From contig QKHS01000004.1 of the NCBI GenBank assembly GCA_003249955.1, forward strand, positions 1 through 64,000: a stretch of DNA of 64,000 nt, written 5' to 3'. Below, in pieces: positions 8,832 to 16,799 of this stretch (positions within the stretch are counted from its first letter, which is position 1; every line of letters starts with the position of its first letter). Position numbers and translations under genes: made by a program. The notes under the pieces are model-generated. The model made no database searches, was not told the DNA's origin, and was given only the letters and a program-made list of their open reading frames with translations. This DNA is from Bacteroidales bacterium. Its GTDB lineage: Bacteria; Bacteroidota; Bacteroidia; Bacteroidales; ML635J-15.

Positions 8832-10121
8832 CTATTTTGCCGGAGCAATTTTAGTTATGTATTGCAGCTTGTTGTCTTTAATAATTTTTGTAAAGGCTTC
8901 GGCTTCTGCTACTGTTTTAAAAGTTGCGAGAACGACATCTGATTTGCCTATAAATTGTTCGAGATCAATATTTGCAAGTCCCCTGTTGGATAATTCAGCA
9001 TTAATAATTGCAGCTTCTTTACTTCTGTCTTCAGGTTTTGAATATCCGTTGTGGTAGAAAACAGAAAAACCCTTTTCACTACCTTCGTTTATTTTAAAGA
9101 AGCCTGTTTTTTCTCCGTTGTATTTCATGGATGAAAGTGTATAATCTTTTGACAGAAGCCATATTTTATCGTTGGTGCAAAAAATATCTGCTGTGTATGT
9201 AAATTCATAACCTTGTTTAAGATTGTATTCAATCCATTTTGATTCCGGGATATTGTAAATATTGCCGGACTTGGTAGAAGAGATAATAATATTTTCAAAA
9301 TCAGGAGTATTATTTATGGCATAAGCAAACCCGGCTTTTTCGCATTCTATGGCAGTAGAAATTCCTTTTTTGTCAATTTTTACAAGCATGTCCCAATCAG
9401 CAATATAAACATCGTCGCCGGCAGGGATAACAGATAGCGCGTAAGAACCGGTAAAGTCAAACGGACAAATATAGCTTGATATTATGGCATCTTTTTCAAT
9501 ATCATATTTCATTAATAACGAACCGTTTTTGTCTTCCTGTTTCGAGGTGTATGCAGAATTATAGCAATTATATCCCTGAGCTTTTTCCACTTTCTGACTG
9601 AGGAATTTTTTCTCGTCTGATTCTCCTATTTCTGTTTTTGCACTAAGAATATAAAGTGTTTTAAAGTCTTTATCAAAACCACAGGCTTTAGGTTGAAAAT
9701 CGCATCGGACTTCTTTAATTTTTTCACCGGTTGCAGAGTTATAGACAATTGCTTTTGTGTCTCCGTATTTTTTCATGCTTATAAAATAGGGGCTAAGTGT
9801 GAAAAGCTGAAAATCACTGCCGCTGACAGTTGAAATAAGACTTCCGTCGTCGGGATTAATAAGAAATGCCTTTGTTGACGATACAGCTATAAGTATCTTA
9901 CCTTCTTTATTGAATTGCATGTCGGTAATTCCTTCGGTAACTTCAAATGTGCGTATAGTTTTCCCGGTAGAAATGTTAAATACAATTACAGTATTAAAAG
10001 TTCCGCCTATAAATACTTCGTCAGTTCCGGGACGTTGAACAGCAGAACTTAATTCGAAGTCGAAGGCAAAAGTACTCACTGATACAAACAGCAAAGTAAT
10101 GATGTAAAAAAGTTTTTTCAT
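8832..10121 (-). CDS. Secreted WD/beta-propeller-like protein with SPOR-like tail
   Basis: The protein has 429 residues with a signal peptide (1-19, ending STFAF). The first 330 residues have repeated strands of the type GGTFNTVIVFNISTGKTIRT and KILIAVSSTKAFLINPDDGS, as in WD40/YVTN propellers. The last 70 residues (GKSDVVLATFKTVAEAEAFTKIIKDN) resemble a SPOR-type alpha/beta domain, which in known cases binds denuded septal glycan; this last assignment is tentative. The product probably sits in the periplasm as a binding scaffold. No enzyme motif was seen. It has its own terminator and stands alone between two other secreted-protein genes on the same strand. Confidence 0.6.
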   Translation of the reverse strand: MKKLFYIITLLFVSVSTFAFDFELSSAVQRPGTDEVFIGGTFNTVIVFNISTGKTIRTFEVTEGITDMQFNKEGKILIAVSSTKAFLINPDDGSLISTVSGSDFQLFTLSPYFISMKKYGDTKAIVYNSATGEKIKEVRCDFQPKACGFDKDFKTLYILSAKTEIGESDEKKFLSQKVEKAQGYNCYNSAYTSKQEDKNGSLLMKYDIEKDAIISSYICPFDFTGSYALSVIPAGDDVYIADWDMLVKIDKKGISTAIECEKAGFAYAINNTPDFENIIISSTKSGNIYNIPESKWIEYNLKQGYEFTYTADIFCTNDKIWLLSKDYTLSSMKYNGEKTGFFKINEGSEKGFSVFYHNGYSKPEDRSKEAAIINAELSNRGLANIDLEQFIGKSDVVLATFKTVAEAEAFTKIIKDNKLQYITKIAPAK

Positions 10122-10179
10122 TATGTAAAGATTTTAAGGTTAATTGAGGTGGCGAATTTACAAAATTCATGCAAATATT

Positions 10180-10833
10180 TTATTCTTTTATTTCGCGTAT
10201 GCATTTTACAGAAAGACCGTCAGTTTTAAGATAGCTTGCATAATCTTCTATTCTGTCGTCATCGTATTTGAGATACTTTCCGTAAACCGGGTTTGAAAGC
10301 GGATTATAGCACCACCATGAGCCCCAGTTTTTAATATCTCCGCACATTCCGTATGCATTGATTGATCCGGCAGGAGTCCCGTTAAACCCAAATTCGTCGG
10401 TTCCGTTTTCGTCCCATTGCCAACCAGTTTTCGATCTCAGTTTTTTTGCAGCAACATCTGTTCCTCCGGCATATTTTGCAAGAATTTCCCAATCCTCGCA
10501 GGTAGATACACGCCAGCCTTCAGGAGCCAATCCTCTTTCGTCATGTACTGCAAACCAATTATAAAGCTTTCCGTATTTTTCTCCGTTCTCTGCTTTAAAA
10601 TTATAATAGCACCATGCCGGTTTGCCTTCGGTATAATAATTAATCCATTGATCAGGGGTTTTAGCTTCGGGTATTATATCTCCGTTGCGGAAAACGCATA
10701 CATTCAGGTTTTGAACCATCCATTCCTGATTTCCGATCTTTACAGATTCATAGTTTTGAGACAGGGTCTCTTGAGAAAAGCATATTCCCGAAAATAAAAA
10801 AATGCTGATAAAGGTTAGCTTAATAGTCCTCAT
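10180..10833 (-). CDS. FISUMP-domain secreted protein
   Basis: Start chosen at 10833, where a signal peptide begins (MRTIKLTFISIFLFSGICFS); the frame is open to 10863, but that extension overlaps the promoter. The 217-residue protein carries the Fibrobacter-succinogenes-major-paralogous (FISUMP) domain: VKIGNQEWMVQNLNV at the start, then YGKLYNWFAV, GWRVSTCEDWEILAKYAGG, and SVKCIRE at the end. This Trp/Gly-rich domain is common on secreted Bacteroidota proteins and is related to formylglycine-enzyme-like/C-type lectin folds; its function is not known. A -7-like box (TATATTTG on the minus strand, 10861-10868) lies about 28 bases before the chosen start. Confidence 0.85.
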   Translation of the reverse strand: MRTIKLTFISIFLFSGICFSQETLSQNYESVKIGNQEWMVQNLNVCVFRNGDIIPEAKTPDQWINYYTEGKPAWCYYNFKAENGEKYGKLYNWFAVHDERGLAPEGWRVSTCEDWEILAKYAGGTDVAAKKLRSKTGWQWDENGTDEFGFNGTPAGSINAYGMCGDIKNWGSWWCYNPLSNPVYGKYLKYDDDRIEDYASYLKTDGLSVKCIREIKE

Positions 10834-10860
10834 AAACAAAAATTTAATGGTTGAATGGCA

Positions 10861-10899
10861 CAAATATACTATTTTGGTGGAAATAAAATTTTAGATTTG
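10861..10899. promoter_or_regulatory. Divergent -7 boxes between FISUMP and peptide-transporter genes
   Basis: On the minus strand TATATTTG (10861-10868) and on the plus strand TAGATTTG (10892-10899) both match the Bacteroidota -7 consensus TAnnTTTG. Each lies 17-28 bases from its start codon. Good -33 TTTG boxes at the usual spacing are not seen for either. Confidence 0.5.
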
Positions 10900-10916
10900 C
10901 ACTAAAACAATTTATT

Positions 10917-12362
10917 ATGCCGAAGTTTTTTAAAATCCTAAAAAAATATCCTCAGACATTCTGGATCGCAAACACTATGGAGTTGTTCGAAAGATGGGCC
11001 TGGTACGGGATGTTTATGATTTTTGCACTTTACCTTACAGGTTCTACAGATTCCGGGGCATTGGGATTTACTCAGGCTCAGAAAGGTGTGATGATGGGAT
11101 CTGTTGTAGGGTTTTTATACCTTTTGCCTGTTGTTACAGGTGCAATTGCTGACAGAATAGGTTATAAAAAAGTTCTTGTTATTGCTTATATCCTGCTTTC
11201 GGGCTCGTATTTTTTGCTTGGCAGGGTAACTGAATACTATTCGGTTTTTGCAGCATTTATTATGCTTGCTACCGGAGCAGCATTGTTTAAACCAATAATT
11301 TCTGCATGTATTGCAAAAACTACAGATGATGAAACATCATCACTAGGATTCGGAATGTTTTACATGATTGTTAATATAGGAGCATTTGTTGGTCCTGTGG
11401 TAGCATCTTTAGCCCGCCAGCACGACTGGACTTATGTCTTTAACATTTCGTCAGCAGTTATTGTAATAAACCTGATTCTTGTTTTACTGTTTTTTAAGGA
11501 ACCTGCCAGAACTGAAAGCCAGACAAGTTTTGGACAGGAGGTGTCAAAGATATTCAGGAATATATGGGAGGCTTTAAGGGATCTTAAATTTGTAATATTC
11601 CTGCTTATAATTGTCGGATTCTGGACAATGTACAATCAGCTTTTCTATACTCTGCCTGTCTTTATTGATCAGTGGATGGATACTTCGGTTGTTTATAATA
11701 ATTTACACAATGTATGGCCATGGCTTGCCGAACAAATAGGAACTCCCGAAAAAACAATTGCTGCCGAAATGCTGACAAATATAGATGCCATGTATATTAT
11801 TCTTTTTCAGATACTGGTATCGTATTTTGTAATGAAGCTGAAGCCAATACATTCTATGATAAGCGGATTTCTGGTATCAACAATAGGTCTTTCTCTTACT
11901 TTTATCACCAGTAACCCGATGTTTTTGTTTATAAGCATTCTTATTTTCGGACTCGGAGAAATGGCCGGATCGCCTAAGATTACAGAATATATCGGAAAAA
12001 TTGCACCTGAAGGTAAAACCGCTCTTTATATGGGCTGTAGTTTTTTGCCCATGGCAGGAGGAAACTTTTTGGCAGGTATCTTATCAGGAGATGTTTATCA
12101 GAAATATTCGGATAAAATAAGTTTGCTTCAGCAGGAAGTTGCTTCAAGAAAGTTGTCAATCCCGGAAATCTCAGGAAGTTTCTCTCAAAATGATTACATT
12201 AATAAAGCTGCAGAATTAATGCACATGAATACTCACGAGTTAACAACATATTTATGGAATACTTATCATCCGTACAATATCTGGATGATTTTTGCTGCAA
12301 TAGGCGGGACTACCGTTGTTGCAATGCTGTTGTTTAACTGGCTGGTAGTTGGTAAAAAATAA
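10917..12362 (+). CDS. POT/PTR2-family proton-coupled oligopeptide transporter (MFS)
   Basis: The 481-residue protein has about 12-14 membrane helices. The first helix contains ELFERWAWYGM, matching the ExxER proton-coupling motif of peptide transporters. ADRIGYKKVLVIAY between helices 2 and 3 is the MFS loop signature, and GMFYMIVNIGAFVGP in helix 5 fits the PTR family. It should import di- or tripeptides, or close analogues, with protons across the inner membrane. Loops with two extra segments (about residues 260-310 and 395-450) make it longer than a minimal MFS protein. It is a single-gene unit ending in a strong bidirectional terminator. It pairs logically with the secreted proteases elsewhere in the window. 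Confidence 0.88.
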   Translation: MPKFFKILKKYPQTFWIANTMELFERWAWYGMFMIFALYLTGSTDSGALGFTQAQKGVMMGSVVGFLYLLPVVTGAIADRIGYKKVLVIAYILLSGSYFLLGRVTEYYSVFAAFIMLATGAALFKPIISACIAKTTDDETSSLGFGMFYMIVNIGAFVGPVVASLARQHDWTYVFNISSAVIVINLILVLLFFKEPARTESQTSFGQEVSKIFRNIWEALRDLKFVIFLLIIVGFWTMYNQLFYTLPVFIDQWMDTSVVYNNLHNVWPWLAEQIGTPEKTIAAEMLTNIDAMYIILFQILVSYFVMKLKPIHSMISGFLVSTIGLSLTFITSNPMFLFISILIFGLGEMAGSPKITEYIGKIAPEGKTALYMGCSFLPMAGGNFLAGILSGDVYQKYSDKISLLQQEVASRKLSIPEISGSFSQNDYINKAAELMHMNTHELTTYLWNTYHPYNIWMIFAAIGGTTVVAMLLFNWLVVGKK

Positions 12363-12369
12363 ACAAAAC

Positions 12370-12427
12370 ACAAATAACAAGTTCCAACGGATATTGCAAA
12401 GTTTGTAATCCGGAACTTGTTATTTGT
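12370..12427. terminator. Bidirectional terminator between transporter and ppa
   Basis: Perfect 16-base arms (ACAAATAACAAGTTCC at 12370-12385 and its complement at 12412-12427) sit between two convergent genes. T-rich sequence follows on the plus strand (TTTTGC) and A-rich sequence precedes it, so it can serve both genes. The 26-base loop is long. Confidence 0.75.
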
Positions 12428-12442
12428 TTTGCAAAAATATTT

Positions 12443-13105
12443 TTACTCGAACATCATTTTTTCAATATACTCACGATAATCATCAACTGCGAGATTGATA
12501 AGTTCGTGTGCTTCTTCGCGGTTGTAAATGTGTGAAATTTCGCAGCGTTTGGCAGCGTCTCCCGGCATTTCCTTATAGGTCAGGAAATAGTGTTTTAGGC
12601 GGTTAAGTACAGCTACCGGGATTTCGCTGATATCTTTGTAATGTGAGTAAACAGCATCGTTTTTAAGAACGGCTATTATTTTATCATCGGCCTGATTTCC
12701 GTCAAGCATACGGAATCCTCCAATCGGGATTGCACGAGCAAGAACATCTCCGTGTGCGACATCTTTTTCGGTAAGAACACAAACGTCAAGAGGGTCTCCG
12801 TCTCCTTTTATATCGGGTTTTCCGGTAGATTGGGCACTTTTATCACCAACTCTTTTTCCGCAAAAAGTCTGTGGAATAAAGCCATAAAGTGCAGGTAAAA
12901 TGCTCGAAAATTTTTGTGGCCTGTCAATGGTCAGATAACCTGTTACTTTATCAATTTCGTATTTTACAGTATCGGTCGGAACCATTTCGATAAAACAAGT
13001 CAGTTCGTTTGGTGCGTCTGCGCCTATTTCTATCCCGTGCCAGGGGTGTGCTTTATATCTTAAACCTAAAAGTTTTCCTATCGGATCAATTGAAATTTTT
13101 GCCAT
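12443..13105 (-). CDS. ppa: Inorganic pyrophosphatase (family I)
   Basis: The 220-residue cytosolic enzyme hydrolyses pyrophosphate to two phosphates and pulls biosynthetic reactions forward. The signature GDGDPLDVCVLTE holds the D-x-D-P-x-D metal site; FIEMVPTDTVKYEIDK holds the conserved E/K region, and YGFIPQTFCG follows. Length is slightly above the roughly 175 residues of the E. coli form, with extra N- and C-terminal segments common in Bacteroidota. It converges on the peptide transporter and diverges from the hypothetical gene at 13304. On the minus strand a TATCTTTG -7-like box lies at 13128-13135. Confidence 0.95.
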   Translation of the reverse strand: MAKISIDPIGKLLGLRYKAHPWHGIEIGADAPNELTCFIEMVPTDTVKYEIDKVTGYLTIDRPQKFSSILPALYGFIPQTFCGKRVGDKSAQSTGKPDIKGDGDPLDVCVLTEKDVAHGDVLARAIPIGGFRMLDGNQADDKIIAVLKNDAVYSHYKDISEIPVAVLNRLKHYFLTYKEMPGDAAKRCEISHIYNREEAHELINLAVDDYREYIEKMMFE

Positions 13106-13290
13106 TTTATATTGTTTTAATCGGGTACAAAGATATATCTTTTCAGGTTGTTATTTATTCTTTGTTTTAACTTTGTCAGGAGTTAATAGCTGCGCAATAA
13201 AGAAGATCTGTTCTGAGATTTGCGGAAACGTTACGGAAGGCTATCCCGGAATTTGTGTTTTGGAACCTGTAATTTTTAATTTCTAATTTG

Positions 13291-13298
13291 TACTTTTG
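13291..13298 (+). promoter_or_regulatory. -7 box directly before the start codon at 13304
   Basis: TACTTTTG matches TAnnTTTG exactly. Transcription would begin at or within a base or two of the ATG. No TTTG is found 19-21 bases upstream, which weakens the call. Confidence 0.45.
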
Positions 13299-13303
13299 CC
13301 TTT

Positions 13304-13774
13304 ATGAAACCTGCATCATTAAGTCAGCTTAAACAGGAGTTAAAGTATCGTTCCAAAGAAGAACTTGTTGAACTTACCTTATCTCTTACAAAGTACAAAA
13401 AAGAAAACAAAGAACTGTTGACATATCTTCTGTTTGAAGCTTCAGATGAGTTGTCATACATTAAGGATTTAAAGTCTGAGATTGATGAGGAATTTAAACA
13501 GATTAACAGAAAAACTCCGTATTTATTAAAAAAGAATGTCCGTAAGATTCTGCGTGACATAAAAAAACATATACGCTATTCGAAAAAGAAACAAACCGAA
13601 GTGGAGTTGCTTTTGCATTTTTGTAAAAAATTAAAGGAAATGACGCCGTCAATCAGCAGAAGTACAACATTGTTAAATATATACGACAGACAGGTTGAAT
13701 TAATAATTAAAGCGGTTAAAAGTCTGCACGAAGATTTACAGTTCGATTACGAAGATGAACTGAGAGAATTGTAA
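13304..13774 (+). CDS. Conserved helical hypothetical protein
   Basis: Not recognised beyond a likely conserved Bacteroidota hypothetical. The 156-residue product is highly charged, almost wholly alpha-helical in pattern (KSKEELVELTLSLTKYKKEN; KSEIDEEFKQINRKTPYLL) and has no signal peptide or membrane helix. It ends 17 bases before the convergent nitroreductase stop. A perfect -7 box TACTTTTG at 13291-13298 lies only five bases before the ATG, implying a leaderless or nearly leaderless message. No nearby alternative start exists, because the next Met codon is far inside the gene. Confidence 0.7.
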   Translation: MKPASLSQLKQELKYRSKEELVELTLSLTKYKKENKELLTYLLFEASDELSYIKDLKSEIDEEFKQINRKTPYLLKKNVRKILRDIKKHIRYSKKKQTEVELLLHFCKKLKEMTPSISRSTTLLNIYDRQVELIIKAVKSLHEDLQFDYEDELREL

Positions 13775-13791
13775 AGTATATTGTTACAACA

Positions 13792-14622
13792 TTATTCTCC
13801 TATCCATGTAATAACATATTCCATGTCGCAGATTTCGGGATTGGAAATGTGCCATTTCCCTTCTGCTGATTGTTCCTCAAGAGCAAGTTTAAAATGAGCA
13901 AGAGCAATTCCCAGATCAACTTTTTGCAAGTCCGAAGATTTTGTCTTACCAACCATCTTGTCACGCATTATGTAAAAATGATACTTATTATCCTTTTTGA
14001 TAACTCTCCATGGTTGTTTGTTAACAGCGGAAGGAGCTCTGCGCACACATTCCAGAGCCTGATGATATTTGTCGGCAGGATTAAACTGAATAGGATTATT
14101 AACGTCGTTCTCAAAGAACAAAGTGTTGAAATCATTACGGATACTTCCGTCAGTAAGAACTAATCCCATTCTTTCGCGTAATGATTTTTTAGCAGCCTTA
14201 AAGCCAACCGGAGTGATACAAGGGATTTTTTCTGTTTCCGTTGTTTTTAACAAAATTTCGTAATCTTTTCGCTTGAAAGTTCCGCCAACCCAACAAGTGC
14301 CTAATCCCAAACGCGTGAGTTCGATTATTATCCTTTCGAGAGAATAGCCGTAATCAACTTCTGAGAATTCAAAGTCTTCTATGCATCCACCTATAAAATA
14401 GGCTGCATGAGTAATAAACCCGTATGTTCCTAATCTTACACGTTCCTGTTCTCTTGCAGCAGGTTTTTCTACAAACACAAATCTTGGTTTGTTCCCGAAA
14501 GGACCTTTTGCCGGATTTTTCAATAAATTGTCAACATTCATCAGAAGCCTGTCGTCAATAGGCTTTTTATCATAATTCCTGATAGATCTTCTTATTTTAA
14601 TCGCTTCAATGTAACTAAGCAT
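13792..14622 (-). CDS. Nitroreductase-family flavoprotein (TM1586-like)
   Basis: The 276-residue protein begins with the nitroreductase signature YIEAIKIRRSIRNYDKKPI, in which the Arg residues contact FMN phosphate. It continues with NPAKGPFGNKPRFVFV and GLGTCWVGGTFKR. A second half-domain follows with RRAPSAVNKQPWRVI and DLGIALAHFKLALEE. This arrangement, with both FMN-contact motifs on one chain, matches the TM1586 type, where the chain resembles a fused dimer. By family it uses FMN and NAD(P)H to reduce nitro compounds, quinones or similar acceptors in the cytosol; the true substrate is unknown. Confidence 0.85.
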   Translation of the reverse strand: MLSYIEAIKIRRSIRNYDKKPIDDRLLMNVDNLLKNPAKGPFGNKPRFVFVEKPAAREQERVRLGTYGFITHAAYFIGGCIEDFEFSEVDYGYSLERIIIELTRLGLGTCWVGGTFKRKDYEILLKTTETEKIPCITPVGFKAAKKSLRERMGLVLTDGSIRNDFNTLFFENDVNNPIQFNPADKYHQALECVRRAPSAVNKQPWRVIKKDNKYHFYIMRDKMVGKTKSSDLQKVDLGIALAHFKLALEEQSAEGKWHISNPEICDMEYVITWIGE

Positions 14623-15007
14623 AAACGGTATTCGTTTTTAGAATTTGCAAAGATAAGATTGTTTGGGGGGAATCGGGTTTTTTATTACAAACAATATTGA
14701 TGATTTTTTGAACAAATAATACGTTTACGGTAGAAATTACTCCTCGTTTAACAGCCTGGCCGAAGTTGCAGAAAAAAGCAGTTTTACATTTTTACCGATG
14801 GAAACACAGAATTTACCTCTGAAAGTCTTTATATTTCTGATCTGGTATAATGTGTTGTAAATCAGTGATATAGGTGTGTTGGGAATTGCTTTTGTGTCTT
14901 GTTCTGTGTCATTTGTAGCTTTGTATAATTAAATGGCGGTATCTTTAATTTATAGAATAAGCAGGCTGTAAAAACGTTTTTAATTCATAAAATTACAATA
15001 ATTTATA
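14623..15007. other. Non-coding gap with a promoter for the lipoprotein gene
   Basis: In 385 bases I see no gene, tRNA or repeat. The one clear signal is the promoter at 14891-14923. The stretch upstream of it (14640-14890) contains nothing I can assign. Confidence 0.6.
14891..14923 (+). promoter_or_regulatory. Bacteroidota-type promoter for the beta-helical lipoprotein
   Basis: TTTG (14891-14894), 21 bases of spacer, then TAGCTTTG (14916-14923) match the -33/-7 consensus exactly. The predicted leader to the start at 15020 is about 90 bases. Confidence 0.65.
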
Positions 15008-15019
15008 ATGTTTGTAAAA

Positions 15020-16792
15020 ATGAAAAAATTTTTGTTTTGCATTGTGTCTTTTACTGCTTTGTCATTTTTTCTTTCCTGCGGAAAACAGGAAGAGGAAAAT
15101 GAGCAGCAATTAATCTCGATTTCCGGTAAGTTTACCAAAACTTTAGTTGCCGGAGCAATGACATACAATAAAAGCTCTCATGAAAAGGAATCTGATTATG
15201 TGTGGGATGCGTCTGATGAAATACCTGTAGAATTAAATGTTGATGAAATTATTGAAAACAGTGATAACTGTAGCACTTCCGGATCAGTGTTGACAATATA
15301 TTCTCCGGGAACTTACAGAATAAGCGGAAGTCTTACAGATGGTAGAATAATAGTTAATTCGCCTGATGACGGAGTTGTAAGATTGATTTTTGCAGGTGTA
15401 AATATAAATTGTCAGACCGGATCGCCAGTATATATTGCAGATGCCGATAAAGTTGTTATTATTCTGGAAGAGAGTTCTCAGAATTATTTGTCAGACACCG
15501 AAAATTACGTTTATGACGTTCCTGAATCTGAGGAACCCAATGCAACAATATTCAGCAAATCGGATCTTACAATTTCGGGAAGCGGAAGTCTGAATATTGA
15601 TGCAAACTTTAATGATGCCGTTTCGTGCAAAGACGGATTGATAGTAAAAGACGCGGTTTTTGATATAAGTTCTGTGGATGACGGATTGCGCGGCAAAGAT
15701 TACCTGATAATTGACAATCCTGATTTGACAATTACAGCAACAGGGGATGCCCTTAAGTCAGATAATGACGAAGATGCAAAACGTGGCTATGTTTTTATAA
15801 AAGGCGGAAAACTTAATCTGACTTCCGGGTGTGATGCTATTCAGGCAGTTACCGATGCATTGGTTTCTGCCGGAGAAATTCAAATAACAGCAGGAGGAGG
15901 AAGCGGCCATACCGTAAGCGGAACCAAATCGTCAAAGGGAATAAAATCAGGTGTTATGACAATAGTTGACGGCGGGACAATTTCTATAAATTCGGCTGAT
16001 GATGCTTTACATTCCAATGATTACCTGTGTGTAAACGGCGGGACTTTCAGTATAAGCAGTGCCGATGACGGGATACATTCGGACAGCGTTGCCGGAATAA
16101 CAGGTGGAACAATAGTTATTCTTAAATCATATGAAGGAATTGAGAGCGCTCAAATTACAATAAGCGGGGGAGATATTAACCTGACAGCCTCTGATGACGG
16201 AATAAATGTTGCCGGAGGAAATGATGGATCCGGTTTTGGCGGGAATCCTCCCGGACAGACATCATCAACAGCATCGGATGAATATTTTTTCTACATGCAT
16301 GGAGGTTATGTGGTTGTGAAGGCTGCTGGTGACGGGGTTGATGTAAACGGCTCTGTTTATATGGATGAGGGATATCTGATTGTACACGGGCCGACCGAAA
16401 ATATGAACGGTCCTTTGGATTATGACGCAACATTTACAATAACCGGCGGAACACTTATAGCTGCAGGTAGTTCAGGAATGGCACAGGCTCCGGATGAATC
16501 GTCAACACAATATTCTATAATGTTGAAATTTAATTCCGTGCATCAGGGCGGGACAATTGTAGATATTCAAACAAAAGACGGTGACGAAGTAATATGCTTT
16601 GAACCATTGAAAAATTATCAGTCATTTGTTTTTTCATCGCCACAACTGGTAAAAGGGCTGGATCTTGTTGCATATTGTAACGGTAGTTCAACAGGAGTTA
16701 ATACAGACGGAGTATATTCCGGAGGAACGTATTCCGGCGGATCTCAATTCAGCAGCTTTAAGATCAGGAGTATTACCCAGATTGTTCAGTAA
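15020..16792 (+). CDS. Lipoprotein with right-handed beta-helix carbohydrate-binding domain (DUF4353)
   Basis: I favour the ATG at 15020 (MKKFLFCIVSFTALSF) over 15008. The signal ends in LSFFLSCGK, a lipobox with Cys near residue 16, so the product is a lipoprotein. The rest is a ladder of short repeats such as GLIVKDAVFDISSVDDGLRG, SINSADDALHSNDYL and TISGGDINLTASDDGINVAG, typical of the DUF4353 carbohydrate-binding module found with CotH-like proteins. The repeated D-D-G/A turns suggest calcium or sugar sites on a parallel beta-helix. It would bind polysaccharide at the cell surface; no catalytic motif is evident. It is alone behind its own promoter and ends 7 bases before a convergent gene. 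Confidence 0.82.
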   Translation: MKKFLFCIVSFTALSFFLSCGKQEEENEQQLISISGKFTKTLVAGAMTYNKSSHEKESDYVWDASDEIPVELNVDEIIENSDNCSTSGSVLTIYSPGTYRISGSLTDGRIIVNSPDDGVVRLIFAGVNINCQTGSPVYIADADKVVIILEESSQNYLSDTENYVYDVPESEEPNATIFSKSDLTISGSGSLNIDANFNDAVSCKDGLIVKDAVFDISSVDDGLRGKDYLIIDNPDLTITATGDALKSDNDEDAKRGYVFIKGGKLNLTSGCDAIQAVTDALVSAGEIQITAGGGSGHTVSGTKSSKGIKSGVMTIVDGGTISINSADDALHSNDYLCVNGGTFSISSADDGIHSDSVAGITGGTIVILKSYEGIESAQITISGGDINLTASDDGINVAGGNDGSGFGGNPPGQTSSTASDEYFFYMHGGYVVVKAAGDGVDVNGSVYMDEGYLIVHGPTENMNGPLDYDATFTITGGTLIAAGSSGMAQAPDESSTQYSIMLKFNSVHQGGTIVDIQTKDGDEVICFEPLKNYQSFVFSSPQLVKGLDLVAYCNGSSTGVNTDGVYSGGTYSGGSQFSSFKIRSITQIVQ

Positions 16793-16799
16793 TTACCGG

